Below are positions 33,656 through 43,402 of a stretch of 64,000 nt of DNA, one piece after another (positions within the stretch are counted from its first letter, which is position 1; every line of letters starts with the position of its first letter). A program made the translations under genes and the position numbers. Origin of the DNA: Paractinoplanes rishiriensis (GTDB lineage: Bacteria; Actinomycetota; Actinomycetes; Mycobacteriales; Micromonosporaceae); contig NZ_BOMV01000083.1 of assembly GCF_016862375.1 (NCBI RefSeq), positions 62,001 through 126,000 of the forward strand, given 5' to 3'. Below the pieces are notes generated by a model that did not search any database, was not told the origin of the DNA, and saw only the letters and a list, made by a program, of their open reading frames with translations.

Positions 33656-34872
33656 ACAGCCTGCTCCACATCACGCGCAAGCTGCAGGGCTCCCAGCTGT
33701 CGGTGCAGGCGCTGTCCCGGCTCGCCAGCATCTGCCTGTTCCTGCTGGCGTCCTGGGCGGACGGCACCCGGCTGCCGCTGGTGGCGCTGCAGGGCGCGCT
33801 GCTGGCCCTGCCGTTCACGCTGATGGAGTCGCTGGTCGGCCGCCCCATCTCGGCCGGCCTGCTGCCGGCGCACTGGGACGTCGAGTCGTGGGCCCGGCGC
33901 GCGGCCGCCGCCACCATCGCACCGGTGGCACTGATCGGCTGCGCGTCCGCCGCGGTGGCGCTGCCCGCCGTCACCTGGACCGACCGGCTGCTCATGCTCA
34001 CCCCGGTGCTGCTGCAACTGCCGCTGGAGGCGATGTTCTGGTCGCGGGCGCGCACCGAGGGCACCGCCCGCGCCAACCTCATCCCACAGGTGGTGGCGGC
34101 CGGCACCATCGTCTGCGGCCTGCTGTTCGTGCTAACCGACGTGCGGGTGGACCTGGCCGCGGTCCCCGGCCAGCTACTCGTGCTGTCCTGGTTGCTGCTG
34201 CGCCGCCGCCCGCTGGCCGCCGGCACGGTCCGGCCCGGGTACGTGGCCAGCCTGCGCATCGGCGCGGCCTACTTCGTGACCGCCTCCGTAGACCTGACCT
34301 ATGCGGTGGCGCTGCCGTCGGTGGCCGGCGCTCTGGCCGGCCCGCCCGCGGTCATCGTGCTGCGGGCCATGGAGCTGGCGTTCGGCCCGTTCCACGTGGT
34401 GCTGTCCGCGACCACCCGCGAGGACGTGGTGCTGGGCCGCAAAACCCGCTGGCTCACCCCGACCCGCCTGCTGACCGGTGCCGCCTGGGCCGTGGTGTCG
34501 GCGATCGTGCTGTTCAGCCCGTGGGTGCGCGGCCTGCTGGCGGACGACCTGCGCAGGCTGGGCTTCGTGGCGCTGGCGGCCTTCTGCGCGTACAAAGGCA
34601 TTTTGATGTTCTCGACGTGGCTCTCGGTGCGGCACATGATCTGGGCCCAGCCCCGGCGTTACCTGGTGTCCGGCATAGGCTCCCGGGTGATCGCACTGAC
34701 CGGCCTGGCCGTGGCGGTGACCTGGGTCGACCACATCCCCGAACTGTTCCTGCAACTTCTGATAGGCGAGATCCTGGTGGTCACCTGGTTCGCGTGGCGC
34801 ATAGCCCGCACACCACACACCCCCACCCCGTCACCCACAGCCCCGGCCACAAACGCAACGGCTCCGGGCTAG
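33652..34872 (+). CDS. Polysaccharide flippase-like membrane protein
   Basis: A 406-residue protein with about ten to eleven hydrophobic helices. It looks like a reduced member of the MATE/Wzx-type exporter group, fitting its place after three glycosyltransferases and a polymerase. Wzx proteins turn lipid-linked repeat units to the outer face. Sequence match is weak and is inferred mainly from topology and position. The ATG at 33652 overlaps the previous stop. The last 20 residues are Thr/Pro-rich. Confidence 0.65.
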   Translation: MNSLLHITRKLQGSQLSVQALSRLASICLFLLASWADGTRLPLVALQGALLALPFTLMESLVGRPISAGLLPAHWDVESWARRAAAATIAPVALIGCASAAVALPAVTWTDRLLMLTPVLLQLPLEAMFWSRARTEGTARANLIPQVVAAGTIVCGLLFVLTDVRVDLAAVPGQLLVLSWLLLRRRPLAAGTVRPGYVASLRIGAAYFVTASVDLTYAVALPSVAGALAGPPAVIVLRAMELAFGPFHVVLSATTREDVVLGRKTRWLTPTRLLTGAAWAVVSAIVLFSPWVRGLLADDLRRLGFVALAAFCAYKGILMFSTWLSVRHMIWAQPRRYLVSGIGSRVIALTGLAVAVTWVDHIPELFLQLLIGEILVVTWFAWRIARTPHTPTPSPTAPATNATAPG

Positions 34873-35185
34873 CGAGGGTTTCCACCGACCCGAAGTCCAC
34901 AGAGCCAAACACCGCGCCCCACCGCGCCCACGACCGCGCCCCGCTGCACCGGCGCCCGCCGCACCGGGCCCCACCACCGCGCGCCCGCGGAGGTTCAGCG
35001 CGCAGAAGCAGCAGGCCGAAAGCCGAAAGAAGGGGCCGGGCGTTGTGCAACCTATACAAGATCGGCGCGACGCCGGCGGGTGCGCGGCGGGGAAACGGGG
35101 GCGGCGGGAACGCGGGCGCAGCCGGGGATGCGGGCGCGGGCCGGGAAACGGTGCGGGCGGGATGCGGGCGGGGCGCGGCCGGGAA
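34873..35185. other. Intergenic region between convergent genes with a G-rich tract
   Basis: No gene is supported in these 313 bases. From 35089 to 35183 the plus strand carries about a dozen runs of three to five Gs. The first four runs (35089-35116) fit the classic quadruplex pattern. Related words such as ATGCGGGCG recur. It may act as a terminator or a replication/transcription obstacle between the converging genes. Confidence 0.55.
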
Positions 35186-36904
35186 TTAAGCGGCCAAGCG
35201 GAAGATGACCAGGTTCGGGTGCTCCTCGCGGGTCACACCCAGGCCGTCCAGCGGCCTGGTGAACGTCTCGGGGGGCACCTGGTCGTCGCTGTGGCCCTGG
35301 CGCAGGGCGATCACCGTGCGGATGCCGCGGTCTCGCAAGTAGGTCACGCTGGCGGCGTCCGGGAAGGACTTGGTGGCGGCACGCAGCTGTTCGAGGCTGG
35401 GCGGGATCATGCCGGTGGAGCCGTTGGCCATCGTCGGGAAGCCGTCGGTGGACCAGAGCATCGCCAGTTCGTCGTCGAGTTTGTTGCTTGGCAGGACCAG
35501 CAGGGGCTGTTGCACCGATTTCAGCGCGATCGGTGGCCTGGGCACCTCGACGAAGTTGGCGTCCTGGACGCCCTCCAGCAGGACCAGGGCGGTCGGGACC
35601 AGCAGGGCCAATGTGACCAGCGAGCGCCTCGCCTTTTCGGCTATCGCGGTCAGCAGGCCGGCCGCCAGCAGGGCCAGCAGCAGCGACACCCAGAGCACCA
35701 GGCGGCCGGGGGTACGGATCGCGTTCCAGCCGGGCAGCCAGTGGTGCAGCATCTGGTACGGGTAGTTCTCCGGCGCCCGCATGCCCATGCCGACCCAGGC
35801 GAACGCCGCGACGGCCAGCAGGATCAGCAACCGGTGCCGGCACGACCAGGACGACACCAGCAGGCCGATCACGGCCAGGCCGGCCAGGAAGAACCCGGGC
35901 AGGCTCCACGACTCGTTGTGGCCCTGGGTGGCCATCACGTCGCGCAGCCCGAAGTTGTTGCCCCACAACCACTGCGGCTCGGGGGCCGTGAGGAACTGGC
36001 GGTAGTCGCCGGAGAAGGAGTTGACTTCTTCGAGCGTACGGGCGCTGTTGGGGTATGCCTTGTTGACCTCGAGATAGGGCAACGCCATGAGCACCGTCAC
36101 GGTCAGGAAAATCACAACGCCGGTGACGTCGAGCCAGAGCAGACGCTTCGGGAACGGCGGGCGGCGCCGCAGCCAGCAGACGAACGCGATCAGGGTGAGT
36201 GTGCCCAGCACGTAGCCGAACGGCAGGCCCAGCCCGAAGCCGAGGCTGATCTGCCAGGCCGTCACCAGCCACCCGCACAGGGCCCAGCCGGGACGGACGC
36301 GTTGCGGCCGGTAGCCGTGCCGCAGCGAGTAGCCGTGCCCGCGGGCCAGCATGGCCAGGGCCAGCGCGATGCCGCCGATCGACAGGATGTTGAGGTGCGA
36401 CAGGTGTCCGTAGCGCCACGGCGAGTAGGCGAACGCGGCGCCCGCCACCAGCGCGCCCACCGGCGCCGCGCCCAACTGCCGGGCCAGCAGGTACGCCCCG
36501 AACGCGGCGAGCGCGAACACCAGCAGGAACAGGATGTTGTAGCGCAGGACGGCGGCCTCGAAGCCGGATCCGATCAGGCCGGCCGGCAGGTAGCCGAGCA
36601 GCGAGTCGGACCAGGCGAAGGACAGCGTCTCGCCGTAGTGGGCGTTGGTCTGCCAGAGCCGGCCCGGGTCGTTGGTGACCGCCCAGGCGCTCCACGCGAC
36701 CTGCCAGGCCTGCAGCGACGGGTCCCAGAAGTCGGAGGCGAAGTGGCTGGCCGGGTGCTTCATCAGCGGCCAGGTCATGCCGACGGCCAGTGCGACCGAG
36801 CCGACCGCGGCGAGCAGGCACTCGACGACGAGCCGCCGCCGGCGCGGTGCGGCCGCCGGGCGCACGGCTGCCGCCGGCCGATCCAGTGTGTCTTGGTTGC
36901 CCAC
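35186..36904 (-). CDS. Large multispan membrane protein, GT-C-like
   Basis: A 572-residue protein with about twelve membrane helices and large outer loops. The first loop contains SDFWDPSLQAWQVAWSAWAV, with an acidic DxxD-like feature typical of GT-C glycosyltransferases. The C-terminal 120 residues form a soluble outer domain. It could add a sugar from polyprenyl-phosphate to the exopolysaccharide or to a wall polymer, but no family signature is certain. The start is GTG at 36904 with GGGGGAG nine bases upstream. Confidence 0.6.
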   Translation of the reverse strand: MGNQDTLDRPAAAVRPAAAPRRRRLVVECLLAAVGSVALAVGMTWPLMKHPASHFASDFWDPSLQAWQVAWSAWAVTNDPGRLWQTNAHYGETLSFAWSDSLLGYLPAGLIGSGFEAAVLRYNILFLLVFALAAFGAYLLARQLGAAPVGALVAGAAFAYSPWRYGHLSHLNILSIGGIALALAMLARGHGYSLRHGYRPQRVRPGWALCGWLVTAWQISLGFGLGLPFGYVLGTLTLIAFVCWLRRRPPFPKRLLWLDVTGVVIFLTVTVLMALPYLEVNKAYPNSARTLEEVNSFSGDYRQFLTAPEPQWLWGNNFGLRDVMATQGHNESWSLPGFFLAGLAVIGLLVSSWSCRHRLLILLAVAAFAWVGMGMRAPENYPYQMLHHWLPGWNAIRTPGRLVLWVSLLLALLAAGLLTAIAEKARRSLVTLALLVPTALVLLEGVQDANFVEVPRPPIALKSVQQPLLVLPSNKLDDELAMLWSTDGFPTMANGSTGMIPPSLEQLRAATKSFPDAASVTYLRDRGIRTVIALRQGHSDDQVPPETFTRPLDGLGVTREEHPNLVIFRLAA

Positions 36905-37030
36905 GAACTGCTCTCCCCCGTGCCCGTGCCGACAGCGACGGGGATCATACGGTGCCCGATCGCCGAGCCGACAGCGGCCCGGCCGGAGACGGGCTGATGA
37001 GCGTCGCTGCCTGCTGCTACCGTGCGCGTC

Positions 37031-38080
37031 GTGAGTGATGCATCTTCCTCGAATCCGTCGGAACGCAAACAGGACGGCTGGCCCGCGCCCGACGGCAGCC
37101 AGCCGTCGCAGGACAGCACGCCCACGGCGGCGTGGAATGCCAACTCGACTCCGCACCAGCAGTGGAATCAGGCGGTCTCCAGCCCGCCGGCCTCCCCCGC
37201 GGCGCCGTCGTCGGGCGCCGGTCCGCAGCCGCCGCAGTGGGACACGCCGACCCAGCAGGCGTACTGGAATCAGCCCTCCGGCGCCTGGGCCTCGACGCCC
37301 ACCTCGGTGCCGCCCGGCGCTCCCCACTCCGGCGCCCCGCACTCCGGCGCCCCGCACTCCGGCGCCGGCTGGGGCCAGCCCACCCAGTTCCCCGGCGAGG
37401 TCATCCCGCAGTACCAGCCGCGCATCGAGCCGACCCCGCCCAAGGGCCGCAGCCCGGTGCTGCCGCTGCTGCTGGGCGTGCTGATCGGTGCCGTGGTGGC
37501 CGGTGCGGGCGGTTTCTTCCTGGGTTCGGCGACCGGTTCCGGCGAGCCCTCCCCCGAGACCAGCACGGCGCCGGCGGCCGCGGTGCCGCTGTTCGACAGC
37601 GTCCAGGCCGCGGCCAACAAGGCCAAGCTCGACGGCGAGCTGGCCGGGCTGGCCGGCCCGTGGCTGACCTCGGCGATGGGCGACTGCGTGTCCAACGTCG
37701 ACAAGGATGCGCCGGATCTCCCCGGTGACCAGAGCCGCCACGTCACCTGCCGGTACGGCTCGGCCTGGATCCACTTCATGGTCTACCAGGACGCCGACAA
37801 GAAGTCGGCCGCCCGCAACTACCGCCAGCAGCTCAACCTCAACTCGGACGAGGTGACGCCGGGCGTGCAGGACCCGAGCCGCACCACCGGCGGGGTCAGC
37901 GGGGCGCAGGGCAAGATGATCGAGTATTCGTTCCGCCTGGACGACGGGCGCTCGCTGTGCGGCATCTCGTGGGAGCGCGACGAGGACCCGCTCGCCGCGT
38001 TGATGATCGAGGCGCACTGCGAGGAGGCCCTGGGCGGCAAGTGGGAGCCGCTACGGGACCTCTGGCAGCGGCACAGCTGA
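37031..38080 (+). CDS. Pro-rich single-pass membrane protein
   Basis: A 349-residue protein. The first 130 residues are a disordered Ser/Pro/Gln/Trp-rich cytoplasmic segment with SGAPH repeats (about 100-115). One membrane helix follows (about 143-166), then an outer domain of 180 residues with several Cys (GDCVS, HVTCRY, LCGISW, AHCEE). GTG at 37031 is chosen because TACCGT lies seven bases upstream, the usual distance for a leaderless actinobacterial promoter. It may be a wall-associated sensor, but no family is recognised. Confidence 0.65.
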   Translation: MSDASSSNPSERKQDGWPAPDGSQPSQDSTPTAAWNANSTPHQQWNQAVSSPPASPAAPSSGAGPQPPQWDTPTQQAYWNQPSGAWASTPTSVPPGAPHSGAPHSGAPHSGAGWGQPTQFPGEVIPQYQPRIEPTPPKGRSPVLPLLLGVLIGAVVAGAGGFFLGSATGSGEPSPETSTAPAAAVPLFDSVQAAANKAKLDGELAGLAGPWLTSAMGDCVSNVDKDAPDLPGDQSRHVTCRYGSAWIHFMVYQDADKKSAARNYRQQLNLNSDEVTPGVQDPSRTTGGVSGAQGKMIEYSFRLDDGRSLCGISWERDEDPLAALMIEAHCEEALGGKWEPLRDLWQRHS

Positions 38081-38090
38081 GCGGGCCGGC

Positions 38091-39494
38091 GTGCGCGTGA
38101 CGCCGCTGACGGCCGCCGTCGAGGCGAGCCGGCGGTGGTGGGAGCAACTGCGGGACAAATGGCCCCGCACCGGCGAGGAGGAGCCGCCGTCGATCTCGCG
38201 GCGGGCCGTGCTGACCGGCGGCGGTGCCCTGGTGCTCGGTGCGGGCGTCACCGGCGCCGCCACCGGTTACTACGCGGCCGACGGCACCGCGCCGGGCGAC
38301 GGCTCCACGATCGACGTCCGCCGGTTCGGCGCGGTCGGCGACGGCCGGACCGACGACACCGACGCCCTGCAGGGCGCCCTGGACGCGGCCCGGCCGAACG
38401 GCGGTCTGGTCTACCTCCCGGCCGGCACCTACTCGACCCGCAAGCTGCGGTTGTATTCGCGGGTGCACCTGCGTGGCGCCGGCGGCGACGCGACCATCCT
38501 CAAGCTGCGCGACGGGGCCAACAGCGCGATCATCGAGTCCGACGGCTTCGACAAGCTCACCGGCACCGACGGCACCGGCGGGGCGAGCGCGTTCAGCATC
38601 CGTGACCTCACCCTCGACGGCAACAAGGCCAAAAATCCCGAGGGCGGGTACGGGCTGCGCCTCTACGGCTACGGATACGAGCTGTCCGAGGTGATCATCT
38701 TCAACTGCCGGCAGGACGGCCTCTACAGCGAGTGGAGCGGTGCGTCCGGCCTGCCGTACCCGTCGCACCAGATGGAGGCCCGGATCACCGCGATCCGGTC
38801 GCACCACAACGACGGCGACGGCCTGAACTTCAACGGCCCGCACGACTCGATGTTCGTGAACTGCCTGGCGTTCGAGAACAAGGGCATCGGCTTCCGGATG
38901 GCCGGTGAGAGCCACGGCTCCTCGATGGTCAACTGCCATGGCTGGGGTGTCGCCCAGGTCGTGTCGTTCCACCTGGCCGCGCTCAGCGTGGGCTGCGTGA
39001 ACTGCTACGCCGACCTGAACGGCGGGGTGGGCGTCCGGATCACCCGCAACGGCTGCCGCTGGGTCGGCGGGATCGTGCTGGGCGCCAACCACGTGGGCAA
39101 CCGGCGCGAGATCGGCGTCCAGTTCGTGCCCGGCCCGACCAGCGGCGAACCGAGCGGCTGCGTGGTCGACACCAAGATCCAGAATTGCCGGACCGCGGCG
39201 ATCGACTTCGGCAGCGACGCCGGCCGCTCGCACGTCCGGGCCTACCTGACCCAGCCCGGCGGCAAAGGCTGGATCGGCAAGCCGCACCCCACCACCCGGG
39301 TCGAGGTCGTCGAGAGCCTCGCCGACGTCCACAAGAACCTGGTGGTGTCGCCGGCCTTCGAGTTGCGGGCCCAGGAGATCCCGGGCCCGCCCGGCGAGTC
39401 GTCGGTACGCGTCTTCGCCCGCACCGTGGACGGCGCCACCCAGCTGGTCGCGCAGTTTCCCAACGGCGACATCAAGGTGCTGGCCGCCGAGTAG
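38091..39494 (+). CDS. Tat-exported right-handed beta-helix protein (pectate-lyase-like)
   Basis: A 467-residue protein. After a cytoplasmic-type leader a Tat motif SRRAVLTGGGALVLGAGV directs folded export. The mature part starts with the Pectate_lyase_3 signature DVRRFGAVGDGRTDDTDALQ and continues as a parallel beta-helix with repeated short strands (for example IIFNCRQDGLYSEWSG). Such proteins act as polysaccharide lyases, hydrolases or binding proteins. It lies within the polysaccharide region, so it may trim or bind the exopolysaccharide. No catalytic residues are certain. Confidence 0.8.
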   Translation: MRVTPLTAAVEASRRWWEQLRDKWPRTGEEEPPSISRRAVLTGGGALVLGAGVTGAATGYYAADGTAPGDGSTIDVRRFGAVGDGRTDDTDALQGALDAARPNGGLVYLPAGTYSTRKLRLYSRVHLRGAGGDATILKLRDGANSAIIESDGFDKLTGTDGTGGASAFSIRDLTLDGNKAKNPEGGYGLRLYGYGYELSEVIIFNCRQDGLYSEWSGASGLPYPSHQMEARITAIRSHHNDGDGLNFNGPHDSMFVNCLAFENKGIGFRMAGESHGSSMVNCHGWGVAQVVSFHLAALSVGCVNCYADLNGGVGVRITRNGCRWVGGIVLGANHVGNRREIGVQFVPGPTSGEPSGCVVDTKIQNCRTAAIDFGSDAGRSHVRAYLTQPGGKGWIGKPHPTTRVEVVESLADVHKNLVVSPAFELRAQEIPGPPGESSVRVFARTVDGATQLVAQFPNGDIKVLAAE

Positions 39495-39504
39495 GTAGGT
39501 CCGG

Positions 39505-40602
39505 TCAGCCGGCGGCGAGCCGCTTGATGGCCTCGGTGTCGTCCTTGCGGACCGCCTCGTACAGGCTCTTGGCCTTGGTGTTGTCGGGCAGGACGACGCT
39601 CTGGTTGCCGATGCGGCCGGTGCCCTTGACCGGGCTGGTGAAGAAGTCGAGGTTTTCGCTGCGCAGGTGGCGCAGGGACATGGCCATGTCGATCATGTTG
39701 AGGTTCTTGTCGACGCTGACCGTGTTGGTGGTGGCCTGCAGGAAGCTGTTGAGCTTGGCCGGGCTGGACAGCATGCCGCCGGACGAGGCCTTGTCGAGGA
39801 TGGCCTTGATCACCTGCTGCTGGTGCCGGATGCGGGCGAAGTCGCCGTCCTTGAAGGCGTAGCGCTCGCGGGCGTAGTCGAGGGCGGCGGCGCCGTCCAT
39901 CTTCTGCAGGCCCTTCTCGAAGCGCCGGGTGCTGTTGGCGTTCAGCGAGTGGGTCGACGTGAAGCTCGTCTCGACATCGATCTCGACGCCGCCCAGGGCG
40001 TCCACGATCTCCTTGAAGCCGGCGAAGTCGACGAGCGCCACGTGGTCGATGCGCACCTTGGTGTATTCCTCGACGGTCTGCACCATCAGCGGCACCCCGC
40101 CCCAGGCGAACGACGCGTTGATCTTCGAGTCGACGTTGCCGTGCCGGCCGTCGGCCGACCTGGGGACGTGCACCCAGGTGTCGCGCGGGATCGAGATCAG
40201 CTGCGCGGCCGACCGGTCCTTGTTGAGGTGCATCACGATGATCGTGTCGCTGCGCGAGCCGCCGTCGTTCTCCGGGTCGCGGGAGTCGCTGCCGAGCAGC
40301 AGGAAGTTGGTGGCCTCGCCGGCCGCCGCCTCCTTCTGCGGGCGGCTCGCCTCGGGCACCTGGGTGAACGCGTCGACGCGTTCGACGTTGCCCTCGACGT
40401 TGCGCAGGTAGACGCCGGCCGAGACCAGGCCGATGCCGAGCAGGATCAGCGGTACCAGGACCACGCCCAGCACGATCTTGGCGCGGCGGGACATCTTCTT
40501 CTTCCGCTTGGGCGCGGCGTGTGCACCCGGTGTGATCTCGTCGCTGGGCAGGCCGATTACCTCGGTGGCTTCGCGGTCATGAATCGGCTGTCTCGTGCGC
40601 AT
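39505..40602 (-). CDS. LytR-CpsA-Psr (LCP) family phosphotransferase
   Basis: A 365-residue protein with a basic cytoplasmic start, one membrane helix (about residues 43-66) and an outer LCP domain. Family landmarks are LLLGSDSRDP, SRSDTIIV, SIPRDTWVHVP, GGVEIDV and RYAFKDGDFARIRHQQQV, including the Arg/Asp residues that bind polyprenyl pyrophosphate. LCP enzymes attach secondary polymers to peptidoglycan, so this is the likely coupling enzyme for the polymer made by the neighbouring genes. It is divergent from the initiating transferase gene with a 287-base AT-richer spacer. Confidence 0.92.
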   Translation of the reverse strand: MRTRQPIHDREATEVIGLPSDEITPGAHAAPKRKKKMSRRAKIVLGVVLVPLILLGIGLVSAGVYLRNVEGNVERVDAFTQVPEASRPQKEAAAGEATNFLLLGSDSRDPENDGGSRSDTIIVMHLNKDRSAAQLISIPRDTWVHVPRSADGRHGNVDSKINASFAWGGVPLMVQTVEEYTKVRIDHVALVDFAGFKEIVDALGGVEIDVETSFTSTHSLNANSTRRFEKGLQKMDGAAALDYARERYAFKDGDFARIRHQQQVIKAILDKASSGGMLSSPAKLNSFLQATTNTVSVDKNLNMIDMAMSLRHLRSENLDFFTSPVKGTGRIGNQSVVLPDNTKAKSLYEAVRKDDTEAIKRLAAG

Positions 40603-40889
40603 GGCTGAGATGGTAGCGACGGCCGCAACTCGTCATCGACCCGTTTCGTTGCCGCCGGATGTCCAACGTGAAGTTGTGATGAACGGTACGCCGGAGCAAC
40701 TGTGAGCATACTTTACGAATGCCCGGATTGGGCACGTCGCTAAATCCCTCGATGTATGCAAAACAGTCGGAGAACCGACATAGGTCGATGGACAACTCGA
40801 CCGTAAGTCCGGTGGTGCTCATTGACGACAGGCTCTAACATTCCGCCTCGATCGCGCTAGATGAGTCGCGTTCACAGCACGGGGGAAAC

Positions 40890-42428
40890 GTGATGGTGCA
40901 GACCGGTTCAACCACAGGACGCACGAGCGGCGGCCCGGACAAACAGGGTGACGACCGGGTCGCAAAACCCGCCGTCCCCGCACCGCGACCAGCGCCGGAA
41001 GGCAACGCGGAGCCGCCCACCGAGCGGATCCTGATCGAGGGCACCTCGAAGTCCACGGTGGTCCTGCCGTACATTCCGTCGGCCTCCGCGGCCAAGACCC
41101 GGCCGCTGCGCGCCTGGATGCTCGCGCTGCCGGTCGACCTGGCCGCCCTGCTTGCACCGATCGCCTGGAGCCAGCAGTACTGGAAGGCCACGGTGGCAGT
41201 GGCGTTGCTCACGGTCGGCGCATTCGCCGTCGGCGGGCTCTACCGTGCCCGGCGTCACATGAGCGTGCTCGACGAACTGCCCAGCATCTACTTCCGCTTC
41301 CTGGCGGCCACCGCGGCGGTGGCCATCGTGGTCGCGGCGCGGCACGAGTCGTTCAACTACATCGACGGTTTTCTGCGGCTGGCCGCGGTCTCCGCGGTCC
41401 TGCTGCTGCCGGCCCGCGCGTTCAGCCGGATCGCCGTGCTGATGGCCCGGCGCCGGCGCTGGGTCGAGCACAGCGCGATCATCGTGGGCGGCGGCCCGAT
41501 CGCCATCGAGCTGGCCCGGCTGCTGCGCCGCTACCCGCAGTACGGCCTGCGTTTCGCCGGATTCGTCGACGTGCCGTCCACCGCGCACATCGGCCGGGAG
41601 AGCTCGCCGCTGGTCGGCCACATCGAGCAGCTCCAGCAGCTGGTCCGCTACACCGAGTGCGACGTGGTGATCATCGCGGACATCGACTGCCCGGAGGACC
41701 GCCTGCTGCGGGCGGTGCGCGCGCCCGGCATGGAGAACACCGACCTGTGGATGGTGCCGCGACTGCGCGAGTTCCCCGGCACGGTCGGCTCGCCCGACCA
41801 CATCGGCGCGATTCCCGTGGTGCCGCTGCGCCGGGCCAACCTTTCCGGTCCGAAGTGGGCGGTCAAGCGTACGTCCGATGTGATTTTTGCTTCTGTTGCT
41901 CTTTTCCTGCTCAGCCCGATCCTGCTGGTCTGCGCGGTCGGCACCTTCTTCGAGGGCGGCAAGGGCATCATCTTCCGCCAGCAGCGGATCGGCCGGTACG
42001 GCGAGCCGTTCAGCCTGATGAAGTTCCGCTCGATGCGGCCGGTCGACGACACCGAGTCGCAGACCAACTGGAACATCGGGCACGACCCGCGGGTGGGCCC
42101 GTTCGGCAAGTTCATGCGGCGGACGTCGCTGGACGAGCTGCCGCAGCTGTGGAACATCCTGCGCGGCGACATGACGGTCGTCGGCCCGCGGCCCGAGCGC
42201 CCGTACTTCGTGGACCGCTTCTCGGTGGACTATCCGGAGTACGCGATGCGCCACCGGGTGCCGGTCGGGCTCACCGGCCTGGCCCAGGTCAGCGGCCTGC
42301 GCGGGGACACCCCGATCTCGGACCGCGCGCGCTTCGACAACTACTACATCGAGAACTGGTCACTGTGGCTTGATGTAAAGGTTGTGCTGCGGACCGTGAG
42401 CGAGGTCTTCCGCGGCGGCGGTCGCTGA
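40890..42428 (+). CDS. Initiating polyprenyl glycosylphosphotransferase (WbaP/CpsE-like)
   Basis: A 512-residue enzyme with about four to five membrane helices (76-190), a central Rossmann-like domain (IIVGGGPIAIELARLLRRYP) and the C-terminal catalytic bacterial sugar transferase domain. There SDVIFASVALFLLSPILLV, MKFRSMRPVDD, RRTSLDELPQLWNILRG and DMTVVGPRPERP are all intact. It transfers a sugar phosphate to polyprenyl phosphate, the first step of the repeat unit. GTG at 40890 and ATG at 40893 are both possible starts, with GGGGGAAAC before them. Confidence 0.92.
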   Translation: MMVQTGSTTGRTSGGPDKQGDDRVAKPAVPAPRPAPEGNAEPPTERILIEGTSKSTVVLPYIPSASAAKTRPLRAWMLALPVDLAALLAPIAWSQQYWKATVAVALLTVGAFAVGGLYRARRHMSVLDELPSIYFRFLAATAAVAIVVAARHESFNYIDGFLRLAAVSAVLLLPARAFSRIAVLMARRRRWVEHSAIIVGGGPIAIELARLLRRYPQYGLRFAGFVDVPSTAHIGRESSPLVGHIEQLQQLVRYTECDVVIIADIDCPEDRLLRAVRAPGMENTDLWMVPRLREFPGTVGSPDHIGAIPVVPLRRANLSGPKWAVKRTSDVIFASVALFLLSPILLVCAVGTFFEGGKGIIFRQQRIGRYGEPFSLMKFRSMRPVDDTESQTNWNIGHDPRVGPFGKFMRRTSLDELPQLWNILRGDMTVVGPRPERPYFVDRFSVDYPEYAMRHRVPVGLTGLAQVSGLRGDTPISDRARFDNYYIENWSLWLDVKVVLRTVSEVFRGGGR

Positions 42429-42443
42429 CATTCACTGTGCCGT

Positions 42444-43400
42444 ATGGCTAAAACACGGCTCATTTCCCTACTACTCGTCGCCGCGCTCGCCGTCACCACG
42501 GCGGCGTGCGGCGACGACAACCCTGAGGGGGCCGCACCGGGCGGACCCGACCAGGTCAAGGTCGGCGTCATCCCGATTCTCGACGTGGCGCCCATCTATC
42601 TCGGCAAGGAGCAGGGCTTCTTCGCCAAGCAGAACATCGAGCTGACCATGGAACAGGCACAGGGCGGCGCGGCGATCGTGCCCGCGGTGGTCAGCGGCCA
42701 ATACCAGTTCGGTTTCAGCAACGTGGCCTCGCTGCTGCTCGGCACGGCGCGCAACGTGCCGGTCAAGGTGGTGGCGAACGGGGTGAACTCCACCTCGGAC
42801 AAGGCCAAGGACTTCGGCATGCTGGTCGTCAAGGACCCGGCGATCACCTCGGCCAAGCAGCTCGAGGGCAAGACGGTGGCCACCAACACGCTGCGGAACA
42901 TCGTGCACCTCTCGGTCAACGAGATCGTCCGGCAGGCGGGCGGCGACCCGGCCAAGGTGAAGTTCGTCGAGGTGCCCTTCCCGGACATGGCGGCGGCCCT
43001 GGAATCGGACCGGGTGCAGGCGATGTTCGTGGTCGAACCGTTCCTGTCGGCCGGCCTGTCCAAGGGCTGGAAGACGATCGGCGCGCTGGCCGACGTGGCG
43101 CCGAACCTGTGCGTGGCGGTCTACTTCGCCTCGACGCAGACCATCACCGGCAACCCGGACCTGGTCAAGCGGTTCACCACGGCGATGCAGGAATCGCTCG
43201 CGTACGCGAATGCCAATCCCGACGCGGTCCGCACGGCCGTCACGACCTACACCACGATCAAGGCGGAGGCAGCGGCGAAGCTCACCCTGCCGAAGTGGCC
43301 CAGTGAGATCGACAGGCCGTCCATCGACCGGACCAACCAGCTGCTGGTTACGGACGGTTTCCTGCCGGCACCGGCCGACACCGGCAAGCTGCTCCCCTAG
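42444..43400 (+). CDS. Substrate-binding lipoprotein of a nitrate/sulfonate/thiamine-precursor-type ABC transporter
   Basis: A 318-residue lipoprotein with lipobox VTTAAC and an NMT1/SsuA-like mature domain: VGVIPILDVAPIYLGKEQGF, SGQYQFGFSNVASLLL, then KTVATNTLRNIVHLSVNEIV and FVVEPF. It should capture a small nitrogen- or sulfur-containing compound outside the membrane and deliver it to a permease. No permease or ATPase gene is adjacent, so it is an orphan here. No ribosome-binding site is evident before the ATG. Confidence 0.85.
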   Translation: MAKTRLISLLLVAALAVTTAACGDDNPEGAAPGGPDQVKVGVIPILDVAPIYLGKEQGFFAKQNIELTMEQAQGGAAIVPAVVSGQYQFGFSNVASLLLGTARNVPVKVVANGVNSTSDKAKDFGMLVVKDPAITSAKQLEGKTVATNTLRNIVHLSVNEIVRQAGGDPAKVKFVEVPFPDMAAALESDRVQAMFVVEPFLSAGLSKGWKTIGALADVAPNLCVAVYFASTQTITGNPDLVKRFTTAMQESLAYANANPDAVRTAVTTYTTIKAEAAAKLTLPKWPSEIDRPSIDRTNQLLVTDGFLPAPADTGKLLP

Positions 43401-43402
43401 TT

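Noticed and set aside
40603-40889. A defined promoter pair in the spacer between the LCP and initiating transferase genes
   Set aside because: The spacer is AT-richer and several TTG/TA words can be aligned (for example TTGGGC with GATGTA 17 bases later), but none is clearly better than chance.
28635-42428. An antibiotic biosynthetic cluster
   Set aside because: The genes form a polysaccharide assembly route; no polyketide, peptide synthetase or terpene genes are present.
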